Position numbers and translations under genes: made by a program. A stretch of 64,000 nucleotides of DNA from Ampullaceana balthica. Taxonomy: Eukaryota; Mollusca; Gastropoda; Lymnaeidae. Where the stretch lies: contig CALYLW010000181.1 of assembly GCA_944989445.1 (NCBI GenBank), forward strand, positions 647,764 through 711,763. Reading direction: 5' to 3'. Under the pieces are notes generated by a model. The model saw only the letters and a program-made list of their open reading frames with translations. It ran no database searches and was not told the origin of the DNA. Below are positions 1 through 13,600 of this stretch, in pieces (the stretch's first letter is position 1; each line of letters opens with the position of its first letter).

Positions 1-1545
1 GCTTCGAATGGGTACCAACACCAGTTAGGGAAACAAAGGCGGCTGTGCAGTGGCGTAACAACGGGTTGGCATCGGGGCAGTTACTAAGGGCGCCAGCTCA
101 AAAGGGCGCCACTAAATCTCTAAATTTTAAATTTGTATTTAAATAAATACAATCGGACCTCTCTAAGTCAAACTCAAAGGAACCCAAAAAAATCGACTTA
201 CGGAGTTTTTGAGTGTGGGAAAATGGCGTAAAAGGCGCCGATTAATCAATGACAATGTAAATATTGAGAGGTGTTGGGTGTATTCCACGAGGGATTAAGC
301 GACCCTTGCAAGTACCAAAAATGACAAGGACAAGAAAAAGGAGTGGTAACTAATTCGCGTCCCTTCATTCTGTGACTCTTTTTAAAAAGAAAAATCTTAC
401 TATCCCCATCCCAGTGTCAAGGGAGTAAAGTGGGGGAGGGGAGGGAAGGTGTCTCCTCTCACGGGCTTGTGTCGGTATGTCAAAGCAAGTTGGCTCCTTT
501 CATATGAAATATCAGACACCGCCTCTTTTTCCTGTCTTGAACAGCCGCTATGGCTTCACCACCCCCCTCTCAATATCAACATTATCCTTGACTAATCTGC
601 GCCTGTACGCCAGTTTCCCTAACTCGAAAACTGAAATTAATAAAGAGCAATTTATTATCGAAATCAAATGCTTCTAACAACAAATGATTGAACTATTGCA
701 AAACAAAAAACCGGACGACATGTTTCATTTAGATCTTCTAAATGTTCTCGCTAAAGGCAATTGAAAGAATCGTACCCAAATATCGAACTATCTCTAAAAA
801 CATTTCTTACAATGCAATCCACAGTAGCCATTGATGAAAGGAGTTTCAGCAAACTAAAAATTATGAAAAATTACTTGAGATCGAATTCGGTTCAACAACG
901 CACATCATCTATAGCTCTTCTTTCCATCGAAAGTGAACTTACCAGTCAAATAAACTTCGATGAAATAATCACTAATTTTGCAAACATTAAAGCAAGAAAG
1001 GTTAAGCTTTGAACCTTTGATATAGGACATAGGAGCGGATCGGTGGAGTGTTACTTAAATTTACTTTTAATTGTGAGTTTCTATCGTTATGTATGAGATC
1101 ATGAGTATGACACATTGATACTATAGTTTTTATTTATAATACATGATGCTTCAACTTTTGCTGTAGCCTTTATTATATCCCGTTTTATCCACCAATTTAT
1201 TTGGTATTATTTAGTAAATAATCAACTGCAAATTTGTATTGTTCCGGTCTTATGCATTTTTTTATATTCACGTTGTATGACTGTCAGTCTCAGACTTCGT
1301 AATTATTGTCATAAATAAAATAAGAGAAATTCAATTATTTTTTCTTTAAAAAATGAAAAAATCGCAAAGCTGAAAATTAATTAGCCAAGGGCGCCAGCAA
1401 CCTAGTTACGCCTCTGCGGCTGTGTAATGCGTGAAACCCTCATAGCCGTGGCATGTGAACGCTGCGTCAATTGCCAACTTACCGGGATGTTCTGTGGACG
1501 CAATAGTAGGAGGGTCTGTATAGATGAGACAAGACAAAGGAAAAT
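1..1545 (+). repeat. headless SINE copy split by a hAT element
   Basis: Bases 1-47 and 1417-1545 together match the body and 3' part of the SINE at 34374-34656 (GAATGGGTACC, GCGGCTG, TAATGCGTG, AGCCGTGGC). The join point is the 8-bp duplication CGGCTGTG at 40-47 and 1417-1424. The tRNA-like head lies off the window or is missing. Confidence 0.75.
48..1416 (+). mobile_element. hAT element with transposase remnant, 8-bp target duplication
   Basis: The termini are CAGTGGCGTAAC and GTTACGCCTCTG (11 of 12 inverted matches), flanked by the exact 8-bp duplication CGGCTGTG. Inside, 761-1012 reads SLKTFLTMQSTVAIDERSFS then KLKIMKNYLRS and ALLSIESEL, the C-terminal dimerisation region of ZMYM1-like hAT transposases. 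A frameshift just upstream (about 755) separates it from matching codons. A pogo-like TA-flanked terminus (CAATCGGACCTCTC) starts at 150. A longer relative is at 36500-38189. Confidence 0.85.
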
Positions 1546-2970
1546 TAATGACTGGAAAAGCCTTCCGAAGGGATCAGTTGAGGCTACAATAATTGACGCA
1601 TTTGTGTCTTTGGCCTCCTGTTCCCAAACCTAAGCCACTGATACTCCCAATGATGAGCAGCCCTGAAGAGGATCATCTCCAGGGATGCATTGACAAAACC
1701 TCAGCATTCATAAGAATAAGAGTCTTTGTGATATGAGCATTGACAGCCGGGCCTTAAAGAAATAGAAGAAGTAGTTTTTAAATATAGAATTAGTTTGAGG
1801 TCGAAAATATTATGGAATAAGGTATACTTTTGTTTTTAATTATTAATTGAATATGATTATATTTTTAAAAATAGACATCGTTAACAGAATCAATTATAAT
1901 ATATTATGCGTGGGACTTAAGATTACATACATGTTCTTAACTTCAAAACGTTAATCAATCATACAATTTTTTTTAAAATGACTTATTAACTTTAGGACAA
2001 TTTTTTTTAAATGACTTATTAACTTTAGGACAATTTTTTTTTAAATTTGTGTTTTTCATAAATTAAAAAAAAAGATTTGTTTAAAAACCCTAGTAATATC
2101 GTTTGCTTTGAACTTGCGATAGGTGAAGTACTTGAGGCTGAAAATACTTCCTTCTTAAAACGTAATTTAATCGTATTGAGATCCACTTGGTCCCTTATGT
2201 GAGATCCGCTGAATGATAAAATCTTTTACTGCCTCTCATTTAAAACATGCCTGCTTTAATTTAAATTTGGATGCTTAAAAAATATCAACAAATTCTTTTA
2301 AAAACAAAATTTAAATTTCTATTGTTCATTTCTCTTACTCAGCTTATCCTGATCCCTTAAAAAAATATCCTTGTTATATTCTCATGGACACGTGATTCCA
2401 CCACTTTGAGATAAGTGCCATGGTATAAAGTACAAATACATTTAAAAAAAAACTACAAACAACTTAAAGTTATTTCACTTCCTGGCCTCATAAGAAGGAA
2501 GTCCATTAATTTAATTACGTTAGTCAAATGTAGGATACGAAAGTGATGCAAAATAGTATAAAAATTAATAATAATAATAATAGAAACATTAGAATCTTCT
2601 AGCAGTGGCGTAACAGTAAGAGGCGTGTAGAATTAATTCTATTTCTTATATAAAAATAATTTTAGTTAATTGGATACAGGTAGTGTCAAGTAATTTTCGT
2701 AGATAGCCACCGGAATTTTTTTCTTTTTGAAGGTGATCTTTGACCTTTCTGTCTTTTGTATTTAAATTTTTCTTCTTAATAATTAAATAATTAAAACTTA
2801 ACATAAAGTGTATTATTTGGCTTAACTCTATGTCTCATATATAAAGTCTTTAAAAACGGATTTCATTACATTCACACGCCATAGCCTTTAATAAATTTTA
2901 TACCTGAATGCCTCCAGTATCCCATCGCATGTGGAATTTTTGTTTTTGCTGTTGTCTCTCTCTTGATTAG
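1546..2970. other. AT-rich flank without recognised genes
   Basis: Only simple features are seen: a near-tandem repeat of TGACTTATTAACTTTAGGAC at 1979-2036 and AT-rich filler. An upstream exon of the DSL gene could lie here, but I found no convincing one. Confidence 0.5.
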
Positions 2971-3062
2971 CTTATGTGTTCCATGCTCTACTGGCGTTAA
3001 AAGGCTTACTGGCCATACTCTGTGTCTGTGTTGCACTTTTGTGTGTGTGTTTATTTCGTCAT
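2971..3062 (+). CDS. candidate leader (signal peptide) exon of the DSL gene
   Basis: A long pyrimidine tract ends in ATTAG at 2970 and a GTATGT donor follows at 3063. In the frame that joins phase 0 to the next exon the segment reads [17 protein letters not shown] followed by Arg-His, a strongly hydrophobic stretch like a signal-peptide core. It sits directly before the MNNL exon, 124 bases away. No ATG lies in this frame, so a start codon would have to come from an exon further upstream. This could be a chance hydrophobic run in T-rich DNA. Confidence 0.4.
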
Positions 3063-6000
3063 GTATGTGTTCAGCAGATCAGGGAATAACGCCGTCAGTT
3101 ATCTTTGTTAAATCTGGTGGCATTATTTATTTAAGTAATACACTAAGAGTGGTAACAATTTTAACATCTCATATATTTTTTTACAGGGTTTATTGAGTTA
3201 CGGGTCTTTTCAGATTAAATTCATGAGTTACTCAGACGACTGTTATGAAATAAGTTCACCATGTGACCCCATCTTTTCGTTCTGTTTAGGAAGTATATTG
3301 AAGTAAGTTTTCCAGCTTATTGGGCCTTAAAAAGGTGTAGGTATAAATATATATAAGAGATAACTAGTTTTGATATAAATTGAAAATGTTTGGAACTACT
3401 GATTATGCTTAACCTTCGATCTAAGTTACAGCGAACGTTTTATCATGCCGGGATGTAAGGTTTCGACGATGTTATTGTATTCATTAAAATAAAATTATTT
3501 TGTTATTTACAAAGTTGCTATATAATATTTTACGTATATTATGTCAACAAGGACTGATTGGTAGTTTTACTGCGTTTAACATCATGTTAAAATCCTGGAC
3601 ACAATTTTATTTTTGTAATTTCTTCAACCAACGCCAAAAGCGCTATAAAAACCCTTTTAAACTTCGAATTTTATTTATGTAGTGATTGGAATGGCTACTT
3701 TATTTCTACAAGAGATTAAATATTTCTTTAACAGAATTAAAATTGTTCAATTGAACAATTTTAATTGCGTTGAAAATATAACGTTTTAGGATGAACCTAC
3801 ATAATGAGGTTTCAAGGAGGTCCTTGATGACCGGTCAAGGAGATCAAGATAAGAGGTCAGGAAGGTCCGTGATAAGAGTTCACGGAGGTCCATCCACTAT
3901 GGCAGGATATGGAGGTCCACAATGGGAGGACAGTGAGGTCCACGATGGGAGGGCAGGACGCTCTTTAAAAAAAAAGTTCAATCTTTATACAATTGTTGAA
4001 CATCCGTATTATTTAAAACTAGCTGACCCGCGGCGTAGCATACGCCGCTAATGATTAATTGACGGGTGAAGACTTCCTGAAAGATACAGTTGTCAAAATG
4101 GGGTGGGTTTGGGCTGTGAGTGAATGAAAAGAAGGAACTCTGGAGAGACCCGCGGCGTAGCTTACGCCACAGACTTGCTCATTATAGAACGTGCAAAGAA
4201 CCGTTGTGACAGTACAGACACACAAAAAGCAGCACTAAGTAAATATAAAATAACGAGTAAACGTAAAGACATGCACACTGAGGTGTTGTTACCCGCCTCC
4301 CATTTATTAACCGACGTTCACTCGTGTTGTTTTGATTTCTTCGTGTTGTAGTTTGTGTCCGTTCTTTCCCCACTCTCTTTGCACTCTCCATGTGCAAGTC
4401 TGTGGCGTATGCTACGCCGCGGGGCGTCTAGTTTCATAATAATTATAAATCCTCAAATCCTATTTTTACATCGTTCCCTTTTCAAAAAATTAAAATATAA
4501 GCTCAAACAATGACGTCATAGAATATTTTTATACAAAATCGATCGCAGCGCCACCTAACTTACATCCATACAGACAACGGGAATCAATATACATAATTAA
4601 CATAAGTAACTTATCCGTGTTTGATAAATAGGAAATATTAAACTTGCTGAAATGTACACAAAGTATTAAACAATATAATTTGCAATGTCACGTCTGTAGT
4701 GTCTGTCCGTGACGTTATTAATTTTAGAAAGCAGTGCACCAAATTACTGCCCCAATGCATCCAAAGGTGTGCAAATGAAAGATGCGCTGTAAAAAATATT
4801 ATATAACGTCATTGTTTTAGCTCATATTTTAATTTTGGAAAAGGGAACAATGTAAAAAAAAACGTAAAAAACCAAGTTTTTACTATAAATCCTTATGTAC
4901 GAGACATAACTAAAAGAATGTTCATTATAATACGCAGTGCAAGACCATCCAAAAATACAAAATTGTAGTTGTCTCGTAAAACGTGTTTAATATAATGCGC
5001 ACCGATCAGGAATATGTTTATAAAAAGTGTTGTCAATAAAATACGCACCTTATTGCGCGACAGGAAAGGACGTTCGATACGCACCGCGACACTCTATCTC
5101 AAAAATTTAACATGATACATAGAGATAAATAAATAATCTAAAAATTCAATAATTGAATTACAGTACATGCGATCGATCTGAAATTTTGATACATCGTTTT
5201 TATCATCGGCACGAAACTGCCTGCAAAATTTCATCTCGCTAGCTTACGAGGACGTGGGTTAAAAATTGATCCAAAGTTTTTGTGACAAGCAAGCAAGGGC
5301 GCAAGCAGACACCACGAGTTAATATAAAGGATTTAAAAAGAGGATTTGATGATGGTTAATTTTATATTAATTTTAAAAAACCGTTTAAAAAACCAAGTTT
5401 TTGACTATAAATCCTTTATGTACGAGACATAACTAAAAGAATGTTCATTATAATACGTGGCGCAAGACCATCCAAAAATACAAAATTGCAGTTGTGTCGT
5501 AAAGCATGTTTAATATAATGCGCACCGATCAGGAATATGTTTATAAAAAGTGTTGTCAATAAAATACGCACCTTATTGTGCGACAGGAAAGGACGTTCAC
5601 TACGCACCGCGACACTCTATCTCAAAAATAAAAGTAAAAAAATGATTTTTAAAAACCACGTTTTTACAAGCGGACTAAAAAGAAGAAAATAATTTAAAAC
5701 TTTTAAGTTCAAGTACTTTGATTTAATATGACTAAAAACGTGGGGGGGGGGCGCTTATGAGGTTTAACATATGCAGCTCACTCATACTCTCACTTACAGA
5801 TCTCTCTTTTGCCTTCTAAATTAGAAATCTTTTGAGTCATATTAAATAAAAGTACTTGAACTTACAAGTTTTAATTTATTTTCTTCTTTTTAGTCCACTA
5901 ATAAAAACTTGGTTTATAAAAATAATTTTTTTACCTTTATTTATTTTATTCTTTTTAGTCCACTAATAAAAACTTCGTTTTTAACAATATGTTTTTACCT

Positions 6001-9000
6001 CTATTTATTTTACCAAACACCTCACAAGCGCCCGCCCAACGTTTTAAAAACATTGTGATGTGGTCACGGGGGGAACTCATGGGTGTCACCAAAAGCCGAC
6101 GGTACAGATATAGACTATAGATAAACTAAAAAGTTCAATAATTTAATAACAGTACATTCGATCGATCTGAAATTTTAATACAATGCATTGTCATCCAAGA
6201 TCTATCTGTGGTAAAATTTTCAGATCTCTAGGACCATCAGAAGTGGTTCAATTTTACGTTAGCAGATTTGAAAAAATCTTGGACAAACCAACAAACAATG
6301 CCACACCAACGAAAGCGAGTTAATAAAAACGTGGTAATAAAACAAACCTGTAAAAACAAAGTCTTTGACTATAAATCCCTTATATATGAGACATAACTAA
6401 CAGTATTGATTATTTTCCAACGCCACAAATATTTACAGACTGACACCGAGTGATGTCCCTTGTCTTTTAATGGGGGATGGGACGTGAGGGGGTGTCGGCA
6501 CGACGGTCGACGTCTAAGCGTCAACTCAAACTCACGTGGAAAAAAAAATAACAAACCGTGAATTTGAATTACATACCTCATATAAGGATAAACTAAAAAT
6601 GCATTAATTTAATTACGGTACGTTCAATCGATCTGAAATTTTGATACGATGCATTGTTAGGTGAGACGGGTCCGTGTGCCAAATTTCAGCTCGATCGGAT
6701 CCGGGAAGTGGGTCATTTTTCACTTTTGTTTTTCCACCCGCCCAAGACAGAGAGAGATGACAGACAGAGAGAGAGAGAGACGTCGGTGAAGTTAATATAA
6801 GGGATTTAAAAATAACATAATACATAGGAATAAATAAAAATAATCTAAAAAATCAATAATTTAATTACGGTAAATGCGATCGATCTGAAATTTTGATACA
6901 TTATTTTTATCATCGGTACAAAACCGCCTGCAAAATTTCAGCTCGCTAGCTTACGAGAAAGTGGTTAAAAATCGATCCAAAGTTTTGGCGACAAGCAAGG
7001 GCGCAAGCAAGTAACCAGACACCACGAGTTAATATAAAGGATTTTTAAAAACAAAGGGGGCGCCGTAGACGCCCTAAAACCCCAATCATATATTGTGTAC
7101 ATTTAAGGTAGTTTAATATTACGTATCTATCATACAAGGACAAGTTTGTTGGGCTTTTGAAAAAAGTGGGCGCCGTTGGCGCCCTAAATAAAAGTGGGCA
7201 CCGCAGCACATCCTATATTATATACATACTTTGTGTACATTTCATGAATATTTCGTATTTATCATACAAGGATAAGTTACTTGGGCTTTTGACATAAAAA
7301 ATAAAATAAAATAAATTAAAAACTATTATAAAATACTTTGTGTACATTTCAGAAAGTTTAATATTTCGTATTTATCAAACAAGGACAAGTTAGTTGTGCT
7401 TTTGAAAAAGTCGGCGCCGTAGGCGCCCTAAAAAAGTGCATTTTTTCAAAATAAATAGATTTCAGCTGAAAACTTTCGTCATTTTTGACGGGGTGATACG
7501 CTAGTTTCATAATAATTATAAATCCTCACATCCTATTTTTACATCGTTCCCTTTTCTAAAATTAAAATATAAGCTAAAACAATGACGTCATATAATATTT
7601 TTATACAAAATCGATCGCATCGCCACCTAACAACATTATTCCATACATAAATACATACAGACAACGAGAATTATGTATATTGATATCTTCTGTTTCTGTT
7701 TATGATTTGTCTTCACCAAAATGGAGCCCAAAAAAATTCAAGTGTATCATTTTCACTTCCCATCAGTGACTCGTGCTCTTATAAATTTGCCACAGCAAAC
7801 AAAGACTTTACTGATACTAACTTCATCAACTTTTCAAGAATGGGAGATATTAAGGGCATACCAAACCCTTGGAGCGTCGACTTCAACCAACTCAGTGTAA
7901 GTACTTCGTACGCTAAAACCTAGAGTATAAAAACACTCTACATCTTAAACCAGTCATGGGATTGTCAATGGGTTCCAGTTATATACTGAAACGCATTCCC
8001 ACACAGACACATTCCCACTTAGACACATTCCCACACAGATACATTCCCACTCAGACTAGAAATTCACGATTGAATCTATATATATATAAAAGCAAAAGCC
8101 CTCACGACTGACTCATCACGAATTCTCCAACTTCCCGTGTAGGTAGAAGCATGAAAGTTTTGGTAAATTGTTGAGTACTCTTCCGCAATGGTAACAGGCG
8201 AAAAAGAATTTTGAAATTCACACTCATGGGGGCCGGGGGCCCAACAAATTTCCCCCCTAATATGGGCTATATAAAAATTATAAATCACTCATTCTCCTAT
8301 TTCCCGTGTAGGTAGAAGCATGAAAATTTGGGAATATGCTCTTATGGCGATAACTGGTGAAAAGAATTTAAAAATTTCCACTCATGGGCGGTCGGGGGCC
8401 CAAAACCGGTTTTTCCTTATATGGGCTATATAAAACGGAATCAACACTAATTCCTCATCGTCCTGTGTAGGTAGAAGCATGAAACTTTGGAAAGTTGTTT
8501 AGTATCTTCCCGCAATGGTAACAGTCAAACAAAATATAAAAGTATCACTAACTTGGGGGCCGGGGGCCAAAATGTCGTTTTTTTTTAAATTGAGCAATAT
8601 AAAACAGGCTTATCATTAAATTTCAAATATCCCGTGTAGGTGGGAGCATGAAAATTTGGGAATATGCTCTTATGGCGATAACTGGTGAAAAGAATTTAAA
8701 AATTTCCACTCATGGGCGGTCGGGGGCCCAAAACCGGTTTTTCCTTATATGGGCTATATAAAACGGAATCAACACTAATTCCTCATCGTCCTGTGTAGGT
8801 AGAAGCATGAAACTTTGGAAAGTTGTTTAGTATCTTCCCGCAATGGTAACAGTCAAACAAAATATAAAAGTATCACTAACTTGGGGGCCGGGGGCCAAAA
8901 TGTCGTTTTTTTTTAAAATTGAGCAATATAAAACAGGCTTATCATTAAATTTCAAATATCCCGTGTAGGTGGGAGCATGAAACTTTGGGAAGTTGTTGAG

Positions 9001-10570
9001 TATCCTCCCAAAATGGTAACTGGCGAAAAAATATTTAAACTATCACTCACTAGGGAGCCGGGGGCATGAATGTAGTTTTTTTTTCTTATATAAAACTGTC
9101 TCAACACTAATTCTCCAACTTACCGTGTAAGTAGAAGCATGACACCTTGGCTAGTTTTGATTACCCTCCCGCGATGGTAACAGGCGTAAAAATTATAAAA
9201 TTATCACTCACTAGGGAGCCGGGGGTCCAAATGTAGTTTTTTTCCTTATATGAGCTATATACAACAGACTCATCATTAAATATCCAACTTCCCGTGTAGG
9301 TAGGAGCATGAAACTTTGGGAAGTTGTTGAGTACCCTCCCGCAATGGTAACATAGGAAGAAAAAAAATTAAATTAACAGCTCGATAGGATCCGGGAAGTG
9401 TGTCATTTTTTACTTTTCGTTTTTGCTTTTCTGCGGGACCACGACAGACAGACAGACAAGACGGTGAAGTTAATATATGTAGTATATCTATCATGATCCA
9501 GATTGAAATCAATTGGTGTTTTAAATTTGTGTTACGCGGGTTCTTAACGGTAACTGAGATCCTAATTTCCTAGAAAAGCGCGGGTATTTTGCTAGTATGG
9601 GGCCGTCCATAAGGTACGTCACACTATTTTTGACCATTTTTAACTCCCCCCCTCCCACCTGTCACAAACTGTCACACATCTCGGACCCCCTCCCCATAAA
9701 GTACGTCAAACTTTCGAACAAAAATGTAGTTTTTTATTTACAAAATAATCAAAATTTAATATAAAACAGCGTGACGTCACACATGGCCGGACCCTCCCCC
9801 CTGTCACAAACTGTCACACTTTCTTACACCCCTTCCCCCCCCTCCGGAGCGTGACGTACTTTATGGACGGCCCCTATACTATATAAATGACAAAACTGCA
9901 ACGCGTTTCAAAAAAGGTTTGATCATATTTTTTTCAAACTAATTTATTAGAAAATGAAACAAATTATTGAGTATAATAATAGCTTATATTCAGAACCCAA
10001 GCTCCATTTTTCGGACATTAAAGATTTTAAAAAATCGAATAAGCAATTGATCAATATAATAAAATATGTGGTCATGCAGGTCAATTGTTAGCACATATAA
10101 TTAACTTCCGACATGGTTTGACTAGAAAATAAGCTCTAAACGGCTATTTATTTCTATATTATCATACTTTCTTAACAGGACCCTTACTTACGTCTCAGAA
10201 TAAAAGTGATGGATGATGACTTCGGCCCCGATGATGACATGGTCACTTTCACTACAAATTTGACAGTTCCATCAGTGGCGACAGATGCATGGTCAACAGA
10301 ATTCTATCTAATAGAACGGATATCAGACATTAGATACTCGTGAGGCCATTAATTAGATGCACTCGTTTGTAATTATTTGAAATGTCAGAAATACCATAAT
10401 TGTGACAATCTATCTATCTAACTACCAACCAACCAACCTACCTACCTACCTACCTACATACCTACCTACCTACCTACCTACCTACCTACCTACCTACCGC
10501 CTGCCACCTGCCTGCCTGTCTGCATGTCTGTGTGTCTGCATGTCTGTCTGTCTGTCTGTCTGTCTGCCTC

Positions 10571-10650
<80 letters not shown>

Positions 10651-10651
10651 A

Positions 10652-10684
<33 letters not shown>

Positions 10685-13600
10685 GACCTGAATTAAGAAA
10701 AAAGCAATCTTTCTGAGGCAAAGTCTTTAATTTGTAAGCAGCAGACACAACTATCTGTTTTCAGCAAAGAACGAGTCACTTCAACTGCGGCAAGTTATGC
10801 CATCGCTTGGAATACTTCTAGTGCTAAACGACCTCATTCTTATGGAGACTTTATTAGGGATAGTATCGAGGATTAGTTTCAATTAGGGCTGCGGAAATTA
10901 ACTATTAATTTCTCGATTCATCGTAAAAAAAATTTAACGATTAAATTTTTGTTAATAGACCCACCACTTATAAATGTATTGGAAGTCAAAAAGTAAAATA
11001 TTTCGTCCGATAAATATGAACTAATTTCCGGACGATTACACGATTTTTTTGGTTTTAAACTAATGACTGACGTGAATGTTCAAAATGTTGATAAAGGTTA
11101 TTGTGTCCATTGAGAGAAATCGTTTGCCTATCATGCAATGTTCCCTCTATGTCTAAGCTCGTTGTTTCGTGTGCAAAGTTTTAAAAGAACTCGTGTGCAA
11201 AGTTCCCCAACGTCCATTTTTTGTGCAAAATTTACACAATTTTCTGCGCGGTGATTCTAAACACCTGCGTGGCGTCGGTAAAATATCTGCGCAGCGGCGC
11301 TGCATAAAGGGAACATTGCTACCATGGTTCTAACACTTCGCTTACATATCACCTGTAAACCAAACATCCACTACAGTATTAGAAACTTCAGTTGAGACAA
11401 TCTAAAGCTATGTAAACGATTTTTCAGCTCGGCTGGTTATATTATCAATAAGACCCGCTCTGAACCAAATAATGTCAATACACTTGTCTGTTTGTGTTCT
11501 TGGTTAAAAGATGTCATGTAAAGAAGACATCCCAGTTGATCCCAGTGTTATTTCGATTTTCTTCAAGTACGTTTAATAAATGTTACTTATGACACCATAC
11601 ATTTCAATTTTTGGCTTTAATCGAAATTAATGATTAATTAATCTTTATTTTTACAAAAGTTTACAATTAATTTTAAATTAATCGATAACAGCCCTAGTTT
11701 CAATATTAGATTTTTAAAAATTCCAGACTTTGGCGACTGATATCACATGATGCTTCAGTGCGGCTGTCAAAACTTTTTTTATTTTTCAAAAAGCTCTCAG
11801 TTACTACAGGTTTTCCTACCGCTGTACTAGTATAACGCTAAATACTTCTTGGATCTTTAAAAAAATTGTTAAATTATATTTTCTGTATTCTTTGTTGTGA
11901 TGAACCCCAATATTTTCGTGACTTTGTCCATGCACCAATGTAGGAACTCACCTAGTATTTAAAAACTCATTTTAATTATTTTTCATTTCATTTAATGTTC
12001 CAATCGGAATTACACCAAAAGCCCTGAGTTTAAGACACCAGTAGATCCCCTAATTCGAATTGGATTCTATAGGAGCTAAAAAAAACTTCCCCCTCCCCAC
12101 CCCAACTGATAAGGCGTAAACCTCAGTGACACCTACCGGGCGATCCACCCTAGACTCAACCCATGCCAGTCGTTTCCCTTCCCCGGGGGAAGTTGCATCA
12201 GATCTGATGACCGCAGAGATCTTTGCGATACTTATTTGCTAAAACTTAAATATTTACCACTCACGAGACTGTCCCTTAGGACAGTTGTATCCAAAGTCTG
12301 GTCCGCGGGCCAAAAGTGACCCGACTTAAATTTAAAATGGCTCGCGGCCTCGTCCTAATAATTAACTGACTCTTTGATGCTTTCTGTAACGACAACATTA
12401 TATTTTTCAAGATAGCCGAAATATTAAGAGATTTTGAGTACAAAAACGCTGATGTCAAATGAATGCAAAAATATATAAAATTGTATTGCTTACCAACGTG
12501 AGTATTCATTTTAAAAGAGCATATTCAATAAACTGTTATGTACTGGTAGGTGTACGAAATTCGATGACGTTCGATGACAAAAATGTATGTCATAATATTT
12601 TGTTTTTATATTTTCTAACTCTGAAAAGGAAATGAATGTGACGTTATGTAAAATGTTTTTTTTGCATAAGATTTGTAAGTCTAAAATTTTCAGAACCAGT
12701 TATATTTCAACACATTTTATTTATTTAGCGACGTAGTAAATAGTATCAAATATTCATTCCATAATTTGGCCATTATTTATTAAATTTTTATAATTTTAAA
12801 TGATCGAATAAGGCATTTATAAAGTGGGAGCAAAAAAATAATTGTATTATCTCCTTTTCCTTCACCAAAATATCACTATTAAAAATTACAAACAAACAAC
12901 AAACAAATGATTTAAAAGCCTGTACTCAGTCTCAACATATGTAATTTTTGTTTATTCACCTTATCCTGCCCCTCGCATACCTTTACGTCATTGAATATAG
13001 CCCACTTTGAAAAAGGTGTGTACGCAATTTTGCCTTAGGATAACCAGTGGCGTATCGATAGGGGGCAAATGGCCCGATTGTCACTTTGTTGAGGCGGCAA
13101 ATAGCTCTTATTAATTTTGCTTCAAAAATGTTTTAATAGAAAGTGGAGCTTTTTATCAAAATAAAATAAAGTAAACCAAATAAATTGATAAAAGAATAAC
13201 GGAACAATCCTAACGTATTTAAACGTTTCACCACTTAAACTTTTGACTCCATATAGGAAATCTTCTGATACTTATGCTACTGAGGTGAAAAACCAAGAAG
13301 CTTAAGTGGTATGAGAACGTTTAACTGATCCGCTGGTAACTTTATTTATTCTTCAAATTCGATTGCCCCTCCTGTTGTAAAAGAAACAAAGATATAACCC
13401 TATCAATTTCAAACATGAGCCAATCTAATGCTCCGGTGCCACTTTTTTGGGGTGGCTAATTTCTCGTTGTTAATTAGCTTCTAGCTACGAAAAACGTTAA
13501 AACAATGTTTGATAAGATAAAAGAACAGCCAAGGTAAAGATTAATACATATTTCATTTCATTTAATAGCTCTCCATATGTTTCACATAATGATCAAACAA

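Noticed and set aside
2963..3196. 77-codon Cys-rich frame
   Set aside because: It overlaps the candidate leader exon in another frame and passes through a good acceptor into intron-like sequence. The MNNL exon uses a different frame.
4893..5607. Two similar minus-strand frames of 63 codons
   Set aside because: They look conserved only because they lie in two copies of the same AAATCC-ended element. The third copy at 63197 breaks the frame.
10402..10716. 104-codon frame of Tyr/Leu/Ser/Ile repeats
   Set aside because: It is a translated tetranucleotide microsatellite.
12276..12360. hAT terminus (GTCCGCGGGCC block)
   Set aside because: Only one end was found, with no partner or target duplication nearby. 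It is mentioned but not listed as an element.
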